Shown here: positions 9,204 to 19,033 of the stretch, one piece after another | Position numbering within the stretch: position 1 is the first letter of the stretch | Layout: the number at the start of each line of letters is the position of its first letter | Assembly: GCA_030760725.1 (NCBI GenBank) | Contig: JASWHV010000013.1 | Coordinates: forward strand, 43,186,699-43,250,698 | Origin: Neostapfia colusana | Taxonomy: Eukaryota > Streptophyta > Magnoliopsida > Poales > Poaceae | Length of the DNA stretch: 64,000 bases | Direction: 5' to 3' | The notes under the pieces: model-generated | Seen by the model: the letters and a program-made list of their open reading frames with translations, nothing else | The model's database searches: none | What the model was told of the DNA's origin: nothing | Made by a program: the position numbers and the translations under genes

Positions 9204-9907
9204 GCAAGAGCTTTGACATATATTGTGACGCATCCAGACAAGGGCTCGGATGTGTGCTCATGCAAGAAGGACGAGTGGTAGCCTATGCCTCACGACAATT
9301 GAAGAAGCACGAGCTTAATTATCCTACACATGACTTGGAGCTAGCAGCAGTAGTGCATGCATTGAAGATTTGGAGACATTATATCCTTGGTCATCGATGT
9401 GAGATCTATACGGATCATAAAAGCCTCGAGTACATATTTACACAAACGGACCTGAATTTGAGGCAACATCGATAGTTGGAACTCATCAAGGATTACGATG
9501 TTGGAATCAACTACCACCCTAGGAGGGCCAATGTAGTAGCTTATGCATTGAGCCGGAAGGGAGCATGTCACCAACTCACGGGTCGGGAGCTACCACCCGA
9601 ACTAGTTAAGGAGTTCGAACAGTTACACCTCGGATTGTTAAACAACATAGAAGTGATGGAGATCCACTCTTCATTGGAGCAAGAGATAAGAGATGACCAA
9701 GCAACGGATGAGGAGATCAAGGAAATCAAGGAAAGGATCCGACAAGGAATAGAGAAGGATTTCAAAGAAGATGAGAAGGGTACGCTTTGGCTAGGAAAAA
9801 GGATTTCCGTGCCTAACGTGAAGTACATCCGCGACATGATATTAAAAGGGCACATGATTCACCCTATTCCATACATCCCGGAAGTACCAAAATGTACAAG
9901 GACTTGA
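9191..9907 (+). pseudogene. pol: Element A RNase H and start of integrase
   Basis: RNase H motifs FDIYCDASRQGLG, THDLELAAVVHALK and YTDHKSLEYIF are in frame up to TAG at 9473-9475, where relatives have a Trp codon. The same frame resumes with LIKDYDVGINYHP and the DALSRK-like block (here YALSRK). It then reaches the start of the integrase region and is lost to a frameshift near 9870. It would remove the RNA strand during cDNA synthesis if intact. Confidence 0.85.
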
Positions 9908-10638
9908 AGACTTGTTATTGGTGGGATGGTATGAAAAGGGACATAGCCGAATATGTTGCCCTATGCGACACATGCCAACGGGTGAAGGTCGAACATCAAA
10001 GACCCGCTGGATTGTTGCAACCCTTGAAGGTACCCGAGTGGAAGTGGGAGGACATCAGTATGGATTTCACCGTCAGATTGCCACGTACTCAGTCGGGTTA
10101 TGACTCCATCTGTGTTATCGTAGACCGATTGACGAAAACAGCCCATTTTCTCCCTGTAAGGGCCAAGTACAACGTTGCACAATTAGCCGAGTGGTACATG
10201 GAGCAGATCGTGTGCCGTCATGGAGTCCCGAGGAGGATAGTCTCAGATCAAGGTTCTCAGTTTACCTCTAGGTTTTGGAGAAAGCTGCAGAAAGCCATGG
10301 GTACATGACTGGATTTTAGCTCCGCCTATCACACACAAACCGATGGACAAACCGAAAGGACAAACCAAATTTTGGAGGACATGTTGAAAGCTTGCGCCTT
10401 GAAACGTGGGCGTAGTTGGGATAGGAGTTTACCATATGCCGAATTCTCCTATAACAACAGCTATCAAGCTAGCTTGAATATGTCGCCTTTCGAAGCATCG
10501 TATGGTAGGCGGTGTAGAACACCGCTGTTCTGGAACGAGACCGGAGAGAACCAGGTGTTTGGACCCGAAGTGCTACAAGAAGCTGAAAAGAAAGTCCAAA
10601 CGATACGGGAGAACTTAAAGGCTGCTCAGTCACGATAG
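9892..10638 (+). pseudogene. pol: Element A integrase core
   Basis: The zinc-binding half has the CDTCQRVK cysteines. The DDE core follows with MDFTVRLP (first Asp), IVSDQGSQF (second Asp) and TDGQTERTNQ (Glu region). A TGA at 10306-10308 interrupts the core after KAMGT, and a TAG at 10636-10638 follows AAQSR. The product would insert cDNA into the genome. Order and spacing match D, which is intact. Confidence 0.88.
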
Positions 10639-10668
10639 AAAGGCTATGCGGACAATAGGCGAAGGAAG

Positions 10669-11079
10669 TTGACCTTCGAAGTAGGAGACTTTGTATACCT
10701 TAAGGTATCACCTATCCGTGGCCAACGACGTTTCAACGTCAAAGGCAAGCTAGCACCTCGCTACATCGGACCATTTAAGATTTTGGATAAGCGAGGAGAA
10801 GTGGCCTATCAACTAGAGCTCCCAACATATCTCTCCGACGTACATGACGTGTTTCATGTATCTCAGCTCAAGAAGTGCTTCAGAGTACCAGAGGAGCAAG
10901 TACCAATGGAAGAGATTGAACTTCAAGAGGACCTGACCTATGCGGAACACCCTGTCCGAATTTTAAACGTAAAGGAAAGGGTCACAAGGAACAAAGTGAT
11001 CCGATGGTGCAATGTACAATGGAGCCATCACATCGAAGCTGAAGCCACATGGGAGCGTGAAGAAGACGTCAAGGCATAA
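10669..11079 (+). pseudogene. pol: Element A integrase C-terminus with chromodomain
   Basis: This segment reads FEVGDFVYLKVSP, the GKLAPRYIGPF block and DVHDVFHVSQL, all typical of the chromovirus integrase tail. A chromodomain-like end follows: EHPVRILNVKERVTRN, a W-containing strand, then ATWEREEDV. Chromodomains of this group are thought to direct insertion to heterochromatin. It is open to its own stop at 11079 and is followed directly by the polypurine tract and 3' LTR. Confidence 0.88.
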
Positions 11080-11128
11080 TTCCCTCATCTAATCTCTATT
11101 AACGAATCTCGAGGGCGAGATTCTATTT

Positions 11129-11142
11129 AAGGGGGGTAGATT
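11129..11142 (+). other. Polypurine tract of element A
   Basis: AAGGGGGGTAGATT directly precedes the 3' LTR start TGTGACACCC; it would prime plus-strand DNA synthesis. Confidence 0.8.
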
Positions 11143-12397
11143 TGTGACACCCTCATTTCTGGTTTCTGCATGTATTCATGTAGAGAAAACATTTTAAAAG
11201 AAGTGGGAACAGAGAAAATATCAAAAAGATAGCCAAAAAGAGCCGAATTCAGTTCACAGAGAGCGCCGAAGACAACTCCCACAGCCCGCTGGCCACGTGG
11301 CGTGTTCGGAGCTCATCCCTGCGAAGTGGGGAGAGGTCCACCGCTAAACTGGCTACGTGGCAGGCTCGGGGCTCATTCCCGCAAAGGGGGAGAGGTCCAA
11401 CCCCGTGGGACACGTGTTGCCCCGGAGCTAGCCTCTACGGAGAAGCGAGGCCAGTCCCGCAGGACACGTGTCACCTTCGGAGCTAGTCACCACGGAAATC
11501 AGAGGACCAGTCGCGCGGGATACGTGTCGATCTCGGAGCGCACCTCCGAGAGGTCCGGTTCTATTGGACACGTGTCATCCTCGGAGCTCACCTTCGGGAG
11601 GTCCGTCACTGTTGGACACATGTCAACCTCGGTGCTCGTCTCTGAGAAGAAAGGAAGTCTGGCGCTGTTAGGACACGTGGCACACCCGGAGCCATCTCCG
11701 GAGAGAGGGAAGGTCCGGCACTGACACGTGGCGTGCACGGAGCCACCACTGAATAGAGAGGAGGTCCCGACCGCCAGGATATGTGGCGCACGTGGAGCTC
11801 AACTCCGAAGGAGAGGGAGGTCTCGCTCGCTTGACATGCGGCACAACCGGAGCTCGTCTCTGCGGAAAGAGGTAGACCAGGCCCCGGTGGACACGTGGAG
11901 CTTCCGGAGCTCATCACCGCAGAACTAACGAGTTCTGGAGCGGTTTTGGATTCTGTACACGTAGAAATACCGGTACGGAGAGGAAACCGACATGAATTCC
12001 ACAATGTTACCGCACCATATCAACTAAGGTAAGTTGTTAAGATTCAACGACAATTTGAATAGGACTCTTATTCGAAATACAATCGGATTAGGACTCTTCT
12101 CCTCCCGATTATAAATAGAACACAGAACCCTTGGCCGAAACCACGAACTTCTTTTCCAACTCCTGAGCCGACGACTTAGAGCCCTAGCCCCCAACTCGCC
12201 GAGTAAGCCCATCGCCGGAGTTCAGTCGAGGAAGATCGCCAGAAGAGAGCCCCAACGACCTGTCTGATAAGAGAAGGACCCCGGGACCAAGAAGAACGTA
12301 AGGTAGGTCTCCAATACCACCTTACAACGTCATCGCGTTTTCTTTGCATCTGTTCTTCGATTCCTTTCGAACAGAAGCTTTCTTGTGGACAGATCAC
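11143..12397 (+). mobile_element. Element A 3' LTR, left part (U3 to intron 1)
   Basis: It starts TGTGACACCC and carries the CACGTG array, the TATAAATA box (near 12110) and exon 0 ending GAACGTAAG. The intron-1 donor is at 12303. Ninety-five nt into that intron element D is inserted; the last five bases, ATCAC (12393-12397), are the left target duplication. The LTR resumes at 27583. Confidence 0.9.
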
Positions 12398-13154
12398 TGT
12401 AAGGGTCTCAGTTTTTGACACCCATTTGCAGTGTTCATCACCACACCACACACCTCATTTGAGCAAGAATGATGGACACAAATGAAGAGCAAGTAACAAT
12501 TATCAACATGCTCATTAGAGAACAAACTCACACATTGCAAAAGTGGTATTTCCCACATGTGATATAGATGGGCTGGACATATGAAAACTCCTACACTTTG
12601 CTAAGGATGTCCATGCCAAGTTTCACCCAAATTCAAAACCTTTTTGAGGTCATTTTGGGTATAGATAGGAGGAGGGCAGTTTGAAACCATATTCAAATTC
12701 AAACTGTTTTCACCCACTGAATTTAAAAGTGGAAGGCATATTCTCACTCAGCACATTTTTGTGAGCTCCCACACCAATTTTCACTCCATTTGGAGTTGAT
12801 CTTGACATGAGCTAAGGGGGAGAAATTCAAACTTTATTTGAATTTCAAACTGAACTTGTGCTGAAATTCATTCAAACCAAACCTCATTTGAACTTTGATC
12901 AATTCAAATGGCTCATGGGTGAATAATTTGAATTGCCAAGGGTAGTATAGGGTTCACTGTTTACCACAGCTGTTAGGAGTAAATTTCAGAGGTTAAAAGG
13001 AGGGGTGGGACCCACATGTCAGCCTCTGCCTCAATACAAACCGACTGAAACACAGTTCAGTCGGTTCCCGGCTGCTGTGTGCGCGCGCCACCGAAGGGGG
13101 GCAGCCGGCGCCAGCTCCTGCTGCGCGCCCCAAGCCGGAGACCAGCCGCCGGGC

Positions 13155-13162
13155 TATTTATT
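13155..13162 (+). promoter_or_regulatory. TATA-like box of element D 5' LTR
   Basis: TATTTATT lies about 310 bp before the first GT donor, matching the position of TATAAATA in A. The presumed first exon after it seems to lack ATG codons. Assigned by position and motif. Confidence 0.5.
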
Positions 13163-13467
13163 CCCTCCCCGGCGTGCTCCGATCACTCATTCCCCGAGCT
13201 GCCGGCATACTCGGCCGTTTTTCCACTGCCATCACCGCCGCTCGAGCTCCCGCTTGATCAAGCCGATCGCTCGCGAGCACAGCCTCCTCCACAGCAAAAC
13301 GGCACCAAGGGATCGAGAGCAACCTCCCACACTCCGTGTTGGCCAGTGAGCAAGCTTCCTCGAGCTGTACGAGCCATTTCTCCGGCGAGCCGAACATCGC
13401 CGCCGATCGGGCTCCCGTGGACAGCACGGCACAGCCGTTGTCACGTCCTCTTCTCTACACAAGAAAG

Positions 13468-14824
13468 GTGCGTGATTGTATGTAGATGGAGTAGCCGAAA
13501 GCCGTTTGGCGATTGATCAACCCTCGGCCGAGAATTTCCCAATTTACTCTTGATCAGTTCATAAGAACCGAGCTCACCTTCGGGTGAAATTCGTGCTCTA
13601 TGCATGAAGGTTGGACAAGCTCGTTACCTAGTAGCTTCTATGCACGCTAGCGCCCACGCTCGGACTGGAATTGGAGAAAACCATCGAGAATCGGCCATGA
13701 TATGGCTGTTTTCCCCGCCGCCATGGCTGAACACCTCGGCTCACCGTCGAGAGCCTAGTTGCCGGTATTTCTAGCTTCCACCCAGCCCTAGTTCGTGTTT
13801 CCCATGCCCTACTGATGCTCTCCGACCGACTTCCAGTCGATTTGGTGCACGGGAGAGCGGGACCGACCTCACCGGAACCCTAGCAGGTGCTGTCACCGGT
13901 GCGCACGGGTTTCCGGTCATCGCCGGCGGCCGGCGACCCTACCATCGAGTCCAGGGGGTCGGAAAAGGGGCAGGCGGCAAGTTTCGGGCCGGGGGGTGGC
14001 CGGGAACTCAGTTCCGGCGAGGGTCGCCGGAGAATGCCGCCGCCGCGCAGTTGGCGCGAGGAGGGAGACGACGCACTGTGTGCGGGGCCCACAAGCCAGA
14101 GTTTAAACTTTTCCCCGAATTTCAGTTTTAGTTCAAACTTCAAATCTTTATAACTTTGGCTAGAAAGCTCCAAATTGAGTGAACTAAATTTTGCTGGATT
14201 TAGCTCTCTGAGTACTTTCCAGAAAATCAAGTTTCACTCCATGAAATTCCTTATTTCTCCGGAATTAATTCCTCAAAGTTTAAACTGTTAGGAATTTTAA
14301 CTGGAGAACCCTTTGGAGGAAAATCCTGAAATTTTGCTGGGATGTTCACCAAAATATCCTTGAACTACCATAAAAATTTCAGATCCATTTGAGCTCATTT
14401 AATCCACCTAATGGTGTGATTAGTGAAACTGTTCCAAAGAAAATATAAAATGTTCAGAAACATTTTCAGAATTTTCTCTGAAATTGTTTGGCTCATATCT
14501 TTAGTTAGAGACTTCCAAATTAAGTGAGACCAACTCCAGTAGAACCCTCTGAAAATCTAGTTTTCAGGAAGGCATAGTTGTTTCATGAGAATTCCTAGAA
14601 CACCCTAAGAGTTCCAATTAAGGTCAAGGGCATAATTAGTTGTAGAGGGCTCAAATGAGCTTTGCTGCAACTAAAACTTGACCAAGTCTTTGCTTAGGTT
14701 GTAACCAAGCCACAGTAAAAGTTTCACAGTCATTAGGTCTGTCTAGCAAGGGTTATAGACTTCACAACTTCAAAGTTAATACAAATGCATTTAAATTAAT
14801 ACATACATTACTCTTATTATGTAG
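13468..14824 (+). other. Candidate intron 1 in element D 5' LTR
   Basis: Starts GTGCGTG after CACAAGAAAG and ends TTATTATGTAG before TCGCTAAGG. It sits at the same place in the layout as the proven-type intron of A but is longer (1357 nt). No intron-less copy is in the window, so support is by analogy. Confidence 0.45.
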
Positions 14825-16142
14825 TCGCTAAGGTCGAGGAGGAACCCAAAGTCCTAGACTTCGTTACTCCGGAGGAACAGCTAGCCTACGACCAAGAGCA
14901 GCAAGGCAAGCCCCGGTTTGCATTAACCCTTTTACAAATGTTTATTGTTTTGAGTACATCTTTGAATATTGTTCTTTGCATTAGAGTCTTGATTGGAAAC
15001 CCAACTGCACAGCCAAGAAAACCATGGGTTGGGTTTAGGAGGGAAAACCTCGTTAGCCACTGCTTGGCTAGGATAGAGTAGGATTCGGTACAAGTCGAGT
15101 AGTTGGAACTACTCGCGAGAATAGGCTAGAGGCACATTGCTCGGGTAGAGGTAGCACATGAAACACATGGCAAGAAAATGAGACCGAGCGGAGAGTAAGG
15201 GCAGCAGGACTTTGGGGCCTGTGTGCTGTAGCTCCGCTTGTGTCGATTGAGGACCGAGCCGTGTGCGGGCCTGTTGAACAAGCTAGAACAGTACCGAAGA
15301 CCTACCGGCTATATGGGAACCGGGAAACTGATGTAACTCGGGTAGCTGGGTGTTGAGGCATTGCCCGTCGTTCAGAGGGTAGGTTGAGAGCTTGAGGTGT
15401 AAATCGGCTGGCGGCACGGAGATGCGCGTGCAGAGACCTCTTGCTCGGGACGATGGGACCGGTTCAATATTTGGCTAACGGGTGAAAGGTAGTCGCGTAC
15501 GGCGTCCGTGATGGTTGTTGTAGGCAACATCGAGTACGGGCATACGTGACGGGTTGTTCGGGTAACCCTGCAGGTGTAAATCGATTATAATCGCCGTCCC
15601 TCGCGGTCAGTGAGTACCACTTGTTCACTGTACCGTGACGTAGAAAGAACAGGCTAGTCACATGTTAAAATGTTGCTGATTGAAAGCTGGACATTGATTG
15701 TTAATGATATGCTGTAGCTTAGAGCTAATTAAAGTTCTTTTCAACTTTGGGCAAAGTACATGAGAGAAATGCGTTTCTTGTTTGATTGCGGCTCTCTCAT
15801 GTGCCTTAGCGTAAGGTTCTCCACAACCTGCTGCTAAAACTTGAAAGTAAGGTTCCACTAATTAGGCGAGTCCTTGCAAATGATTTTTTTTACCTCATGC
15901 AACCCATTACCCTCATGTAGAAGTTCCATGTTTAGGTGAGACGGGTCAGACTTGCTGAGCCTTCGTGCTCACTGCTTGTGTTTGAAGCTTTTGCAGGGTT
16001 CTATGAGGAAGGGACTCCCGAAGAGGAGACGGAACCCCAGGAGGGGAACCCCGTCGAGTGGGAGTCGTGCACGCCGCAGAGTTATTGTGCGTGTGTGCTA
16101 GCAAGGACACGTTCGAGGGCTGAACGTGCACTTGATGCTTAG
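14825..16142 (+). CDS. Candidate spliced acidic ORF of LTR D (exons 14825-14905 and 15997-16142)
   Basis: The 81-nt exon 1 reads VAKVEEEPKVLDFVTPEEQ and ends GAGCAGCAAG at a GC donor (GCAAGC). Intron 2 ends GCTTTTGCAG. Exon 2 continues in frame with FYEEGTPEEETEPQEGNP, very acidic, then VEWES. In the 3' LTR the frame closes at TAG (27344-27346); in this copy that codon is TAT and the frame runs to TAG at 16140-16142. Exon phases and sizes match the ORF in LTRs A, K and F, although D is a different family. No in-frame ATG is seen in the presumed first exon. A translated product is an inference; no known family recognised. Confidence 0.45.
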
Positions 16143-16319
16143 TCTACGCCCGTGAGTGTAGACTGAACTTATTTTGATGTAAACATGTTCATAAACCTGT
16201 TTATGTAATAAAGCTTCCGCTTCCGCTTTGCACCTTTGACGTGTGTTATACGGTGCTGTGCAACGCAGCACCCCTCAGCGTGATCCTGGCTCGACAGGAC
16301 CAATGGGGTCGTGTCAGCG

Positions 16320-16331
16320 TGGTATCAGAGC
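16320..16331 (+). other. Primer-binding site of element D
   Basis: TGGTATCAGAGC, 3 nt after the LTR end, complementary to the initiator-Met tRNA 3' end. Confidence 0.88.
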
Positions 16332-17816
16332 TCGCTTGAGGTTTAACACAGTACAAAGGTCTTCTTTTTCAAAAATCCAGTGAGGAACGAGTTAGTAGCC
16401 CGTATAAGGATGTTATTAGCATATAGAAAGTGGCATATTAACCTATTTGTTATGTCGGAAAATCGTGCATCTCGGGACGTTCATGTCTTGGGGGGTGCAC
16501 TTAAGCGCTGTCCACCAGTGCGCACAAGCTAAAGGGTGGAGCCCCACGGGTGGCAGGTAACCCGACCCACTTTGATATCCTCTACGACTCTTCATGTCGT
16601 TTGGGGTATTCGAGCAACGTCTGTCCCTGGCGTGCGTGGTGCAACATGGGAGACCCCGTCACGTGGTCTGAAACGTGAACACGTAACTCAAGGCGTGTTT
16701 GGCTTGAGAACATCCGGGCGAGTGATGACGGCCGGGTGTACAAACTGTATGGATTCCGGGCTCGGTGTGCAGCCGAGTCTGATGATTGTTTGAGTTTCTG
16801 CAGGTAGCCTGACCACGAAACGGTAGACGTGTAGCATTCGTGTGCGAGTGACGTTTAGTGCCACTGAACTAACGAAGCCGGCTAAGTCCGGTATAGGTTT
16901 TTCCTTTGTGAGGACGTAGTACCGACATAATCTGGTGACGCATCGACGTCACACCCAACTAAATGAACAACTTCACTTAAAAATTTGAAGGTTTTGATCC
17001 AAAGTAGTAAAACTTGATGTAACTCCTTCCCTTGAACAGGATATTCAAAGCTAATAAGTTTTCAACTTATAGGATGTCAAGGACAGAGCATTCTGTTTTC
17101 AGCTAAATCAAGGCTGAAGTTAATCAGAGGTTAGAGGTTGAGTTCTTTCGAGGTTGGGGTCGTATGATACATTTCTGGAAAGCTTTGGAGGAGCCTTACA
17201 ACTTTTCTGTTGAGTTCCAGAGGTGTTTCATCCCGTAACCACTCGAAAAATGCAGTAGAGTTGAAACTGTCCAGAAAACAGGACGGAGCAAAGACTCTCT
17301 GTAGACTCTCTGTAAATTAAGCATAACTTCCTGCATAAAAATCCAAAAATAGAAAATGAGGTAGTTCTGGAAAGCTTATGAGATGGGTTACAACTTTGTG
17401 ACAGAAAGTTTTGTCAGATTAGGAACAGAAGTAACTGAGATTGTTGGATCAAATCAGTACCTAAGGCAGGGAGGTGCTGTCCAATTGTTCCCAGAAATTC
17501 TGTTAATTTTGGCATCTCATAACCTTTGAACCAGGACAGATCTTAGGCCAACCAAATACTTTCTGGAAAGCTATTGAAGTTAACTTTAACTTTGATGTTG
17601 AGCTCCAGGACTGGTTTTGCTTTTAACCTGGCCTAAATCAGATTGATATGGAAACTGGTCAGGGCTGTCATGGGAACAGCAGATCAGCAGTCAAATTTGT
17701 TTAAAAATTTGAACTATGTTTCCAAGTTTTAGGGGTTCAATGACATATCTTATGTTATAACTCAATGGTTTACGGTTCAAATAAACATTTGACAATTCTC
17801 AAATATATTTTTCCAG
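16332..17816 (+). other. Leader of element D
   Basis: No convincing gene in 1.5 kb. It contains a degenerate module, TTTCTGGAAAGCT followed by a TTACAACTTT-like and a GTTGAGTTCCAG-like block, near 17170, 17365 and 17557, i.e. about every 195 nt. It ends with ATATATTTTTCCAG directly before the ATG of the next ORF, resembling a splice acceptor. RNA packaging or structure is a possible role. Confidence 0.5.
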
Positions 17817-18761
17817 ATGGCAGCAGATAAACGGTTGGAGAACGGGTGGGTAGTTTCCCACTGCTCTGACCGTAGCGGCTACCCGGAAGCATTGTGGCAA
17901 ATGCTCCAATATTTCGGGTACAACCAGATGCCGCAATACTTCGCCAAGGAAGAAGGCGAAGAGGGGAACAAGACGTGGACGATCCATGTCGAGGTTTCCG
18001 CAGGACCTACGCCACCCGGTTGGGTGCCATTCACCGTCACGGTGAGAGGAAGACAACCGGAAGGGATGTGGCAAGTGGCAGCCCGTGACACTATGTCACG
18101 TTTCTGCCAACTACACGTGCAGGCTATGGAGGGCACACCATACGCACTCGTTCCGGTGGAGGGGCGAGCTCAGCATGTGTGGGAAGAGAGGTACCTGGAG
18201 GCAACAGACCCGACTTGCCCAAGGTACAACCCCGCGGAGGCGAACCTCAGCCTCCAAAGGAGGGCGGGAAACGCTGTGATGGACAGCCAAGCTGTTCATA
18301 CGGAGCATCTCGCCACCAAGCTCAAGGAGAGCACAAGCCGTGGAGATCATTTTGAGAGTGCTCACAGTGCACTCCGCAATGTGCTCCTTCCGACGATCAA
18401 GCGACTGAATGAACAACACAATCAGTTGCGTCGTCTGAAGAAGGCAAAGAAGAAGGGCCGTGTTGACATCACGGCGTTGCAAGAGCTGGTGCAGACCCTA
18501 ACCCAGCAGAATGAGGACCTTGCTCAAGAGCGGGACGACGCTATTGAGGAAGGACAAGGCTGGGAAGAGGACTACAACCAGGCTATGGACGAGGTGCATG
18601 CATTGCAGGACCTCGTGCCCCCGGTATTGGGCGTACCGGTAGTCTTGGGTCTTCCAGCCATGGGAGAGCCCGAAATGGGAGAAGAAGTGGTAGACCCCGA
18701 ACCACCAGCCGAGGTACCGGAGGAGGACGACCCACAGGAGGTCGAGTTCTACTCCGAGTAG
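17817..18761 (+). CDS. Extra ORF upstream of gag in element D (314 aa)
   Basis: Intact, sense-oriented, starting at the ATG after TTTTTCCAG. Residues about 5-100 form a compact globular region: SGYPEALWQML, a strand-rich part (TWTIHVEVSAG, FTVTVRGRQPEG) and a helix WQVAARDTMSRFC. The order strand-strand-strand-helix resembles a double-stranded-RNA-binding fold, but this is only a by-eye guess. Residues about 160-265 are charged and heptad-like (ERDDAIEEGQGWEEDY), a probable coiled coil. The tail is acidic and Pro-rich. It lies about 270 nt before gag, so it would need its own spliced or internal transcript. It is not gag, env or a known enzyme by motif. Extra ORFs upstream of gag are known in Ogre/Tat elements; whether this is related I cannot tell. 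Confidence 0.7.
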   Translation: MAADKRLENGWVVSHCSDRSGYPEALWQMLQYFGYNQMPQYFAKEEGEEGNKTWTIHVEVSAGPTPPGWVPFTVTVRGRQPEGMWQVAARDTMSRFCQLHVQAMEGTPYALVPVEGRAQHVWEERYLEATDPTCPRYNPAEANLSLQRRAGNAVMDSQAVHTEHLATKLKESTSRGDHFESAHSALRNVLLPTIKRLNEQHNQLRRLKKAKKKGRVDITALQELVQTLTQQNEDLAQERDDAIEEGQGWEEDYNQAMDEVHALQDLVPPVLGVPVVLGLPAMGEPEMGEEVVDPEPPAEVPEEDDPQEVEFYSE

Positions 18762-19033
18762 GGGGTTACAGTTGCCAAGTAGGGCAGCTAGGGTAGCGTA
18801 ACCCAACTTTTGTAATCGGTGACATGTCGTGTAGACAGTAGCGTATGTACAGGTAGTGACGACATGAGCACGACTTCTCGGAGATCCGAGAATGATGTAT
18901 CTTGTATAAAGTTTATACTTTATCAATATATGTGAATGTTGTGCAAGTTAATCATGCGTCACTTCAATACCTACTGCTGTATATGGAATTTTGAGTGAGA
19001 CATGTGCTAATTACTGCTGTGTTGAATTTCAGA

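Larger units (their letters stand above)
12398..16316 (+). mobile_element. Element D 5' LTR
   Basis: Starts TGTAAGGGTC and ends GGGGTCGTGTCA. U3 runs to a TATTTATT box (13155-13162). A GC-rich first exon ends at CAAGAAAG with donor GTGCGTG (13468), followed by AT-richer introns and two short acidic exons. Open frames at 13005-13516 occur identically in the 3' LTR and show no known domain; they probably reflect the GC-rich leader rather than genes. Confidence 0.92.

Noticed and set aside
13005..13516. Open frames of 114 and 145 codons, repeated at 24267-24778
   Set aside because: Part of the D LTRs (both copies), GC-rich, without known domain and overlapping in several frames. Treated as leader exon sequence.
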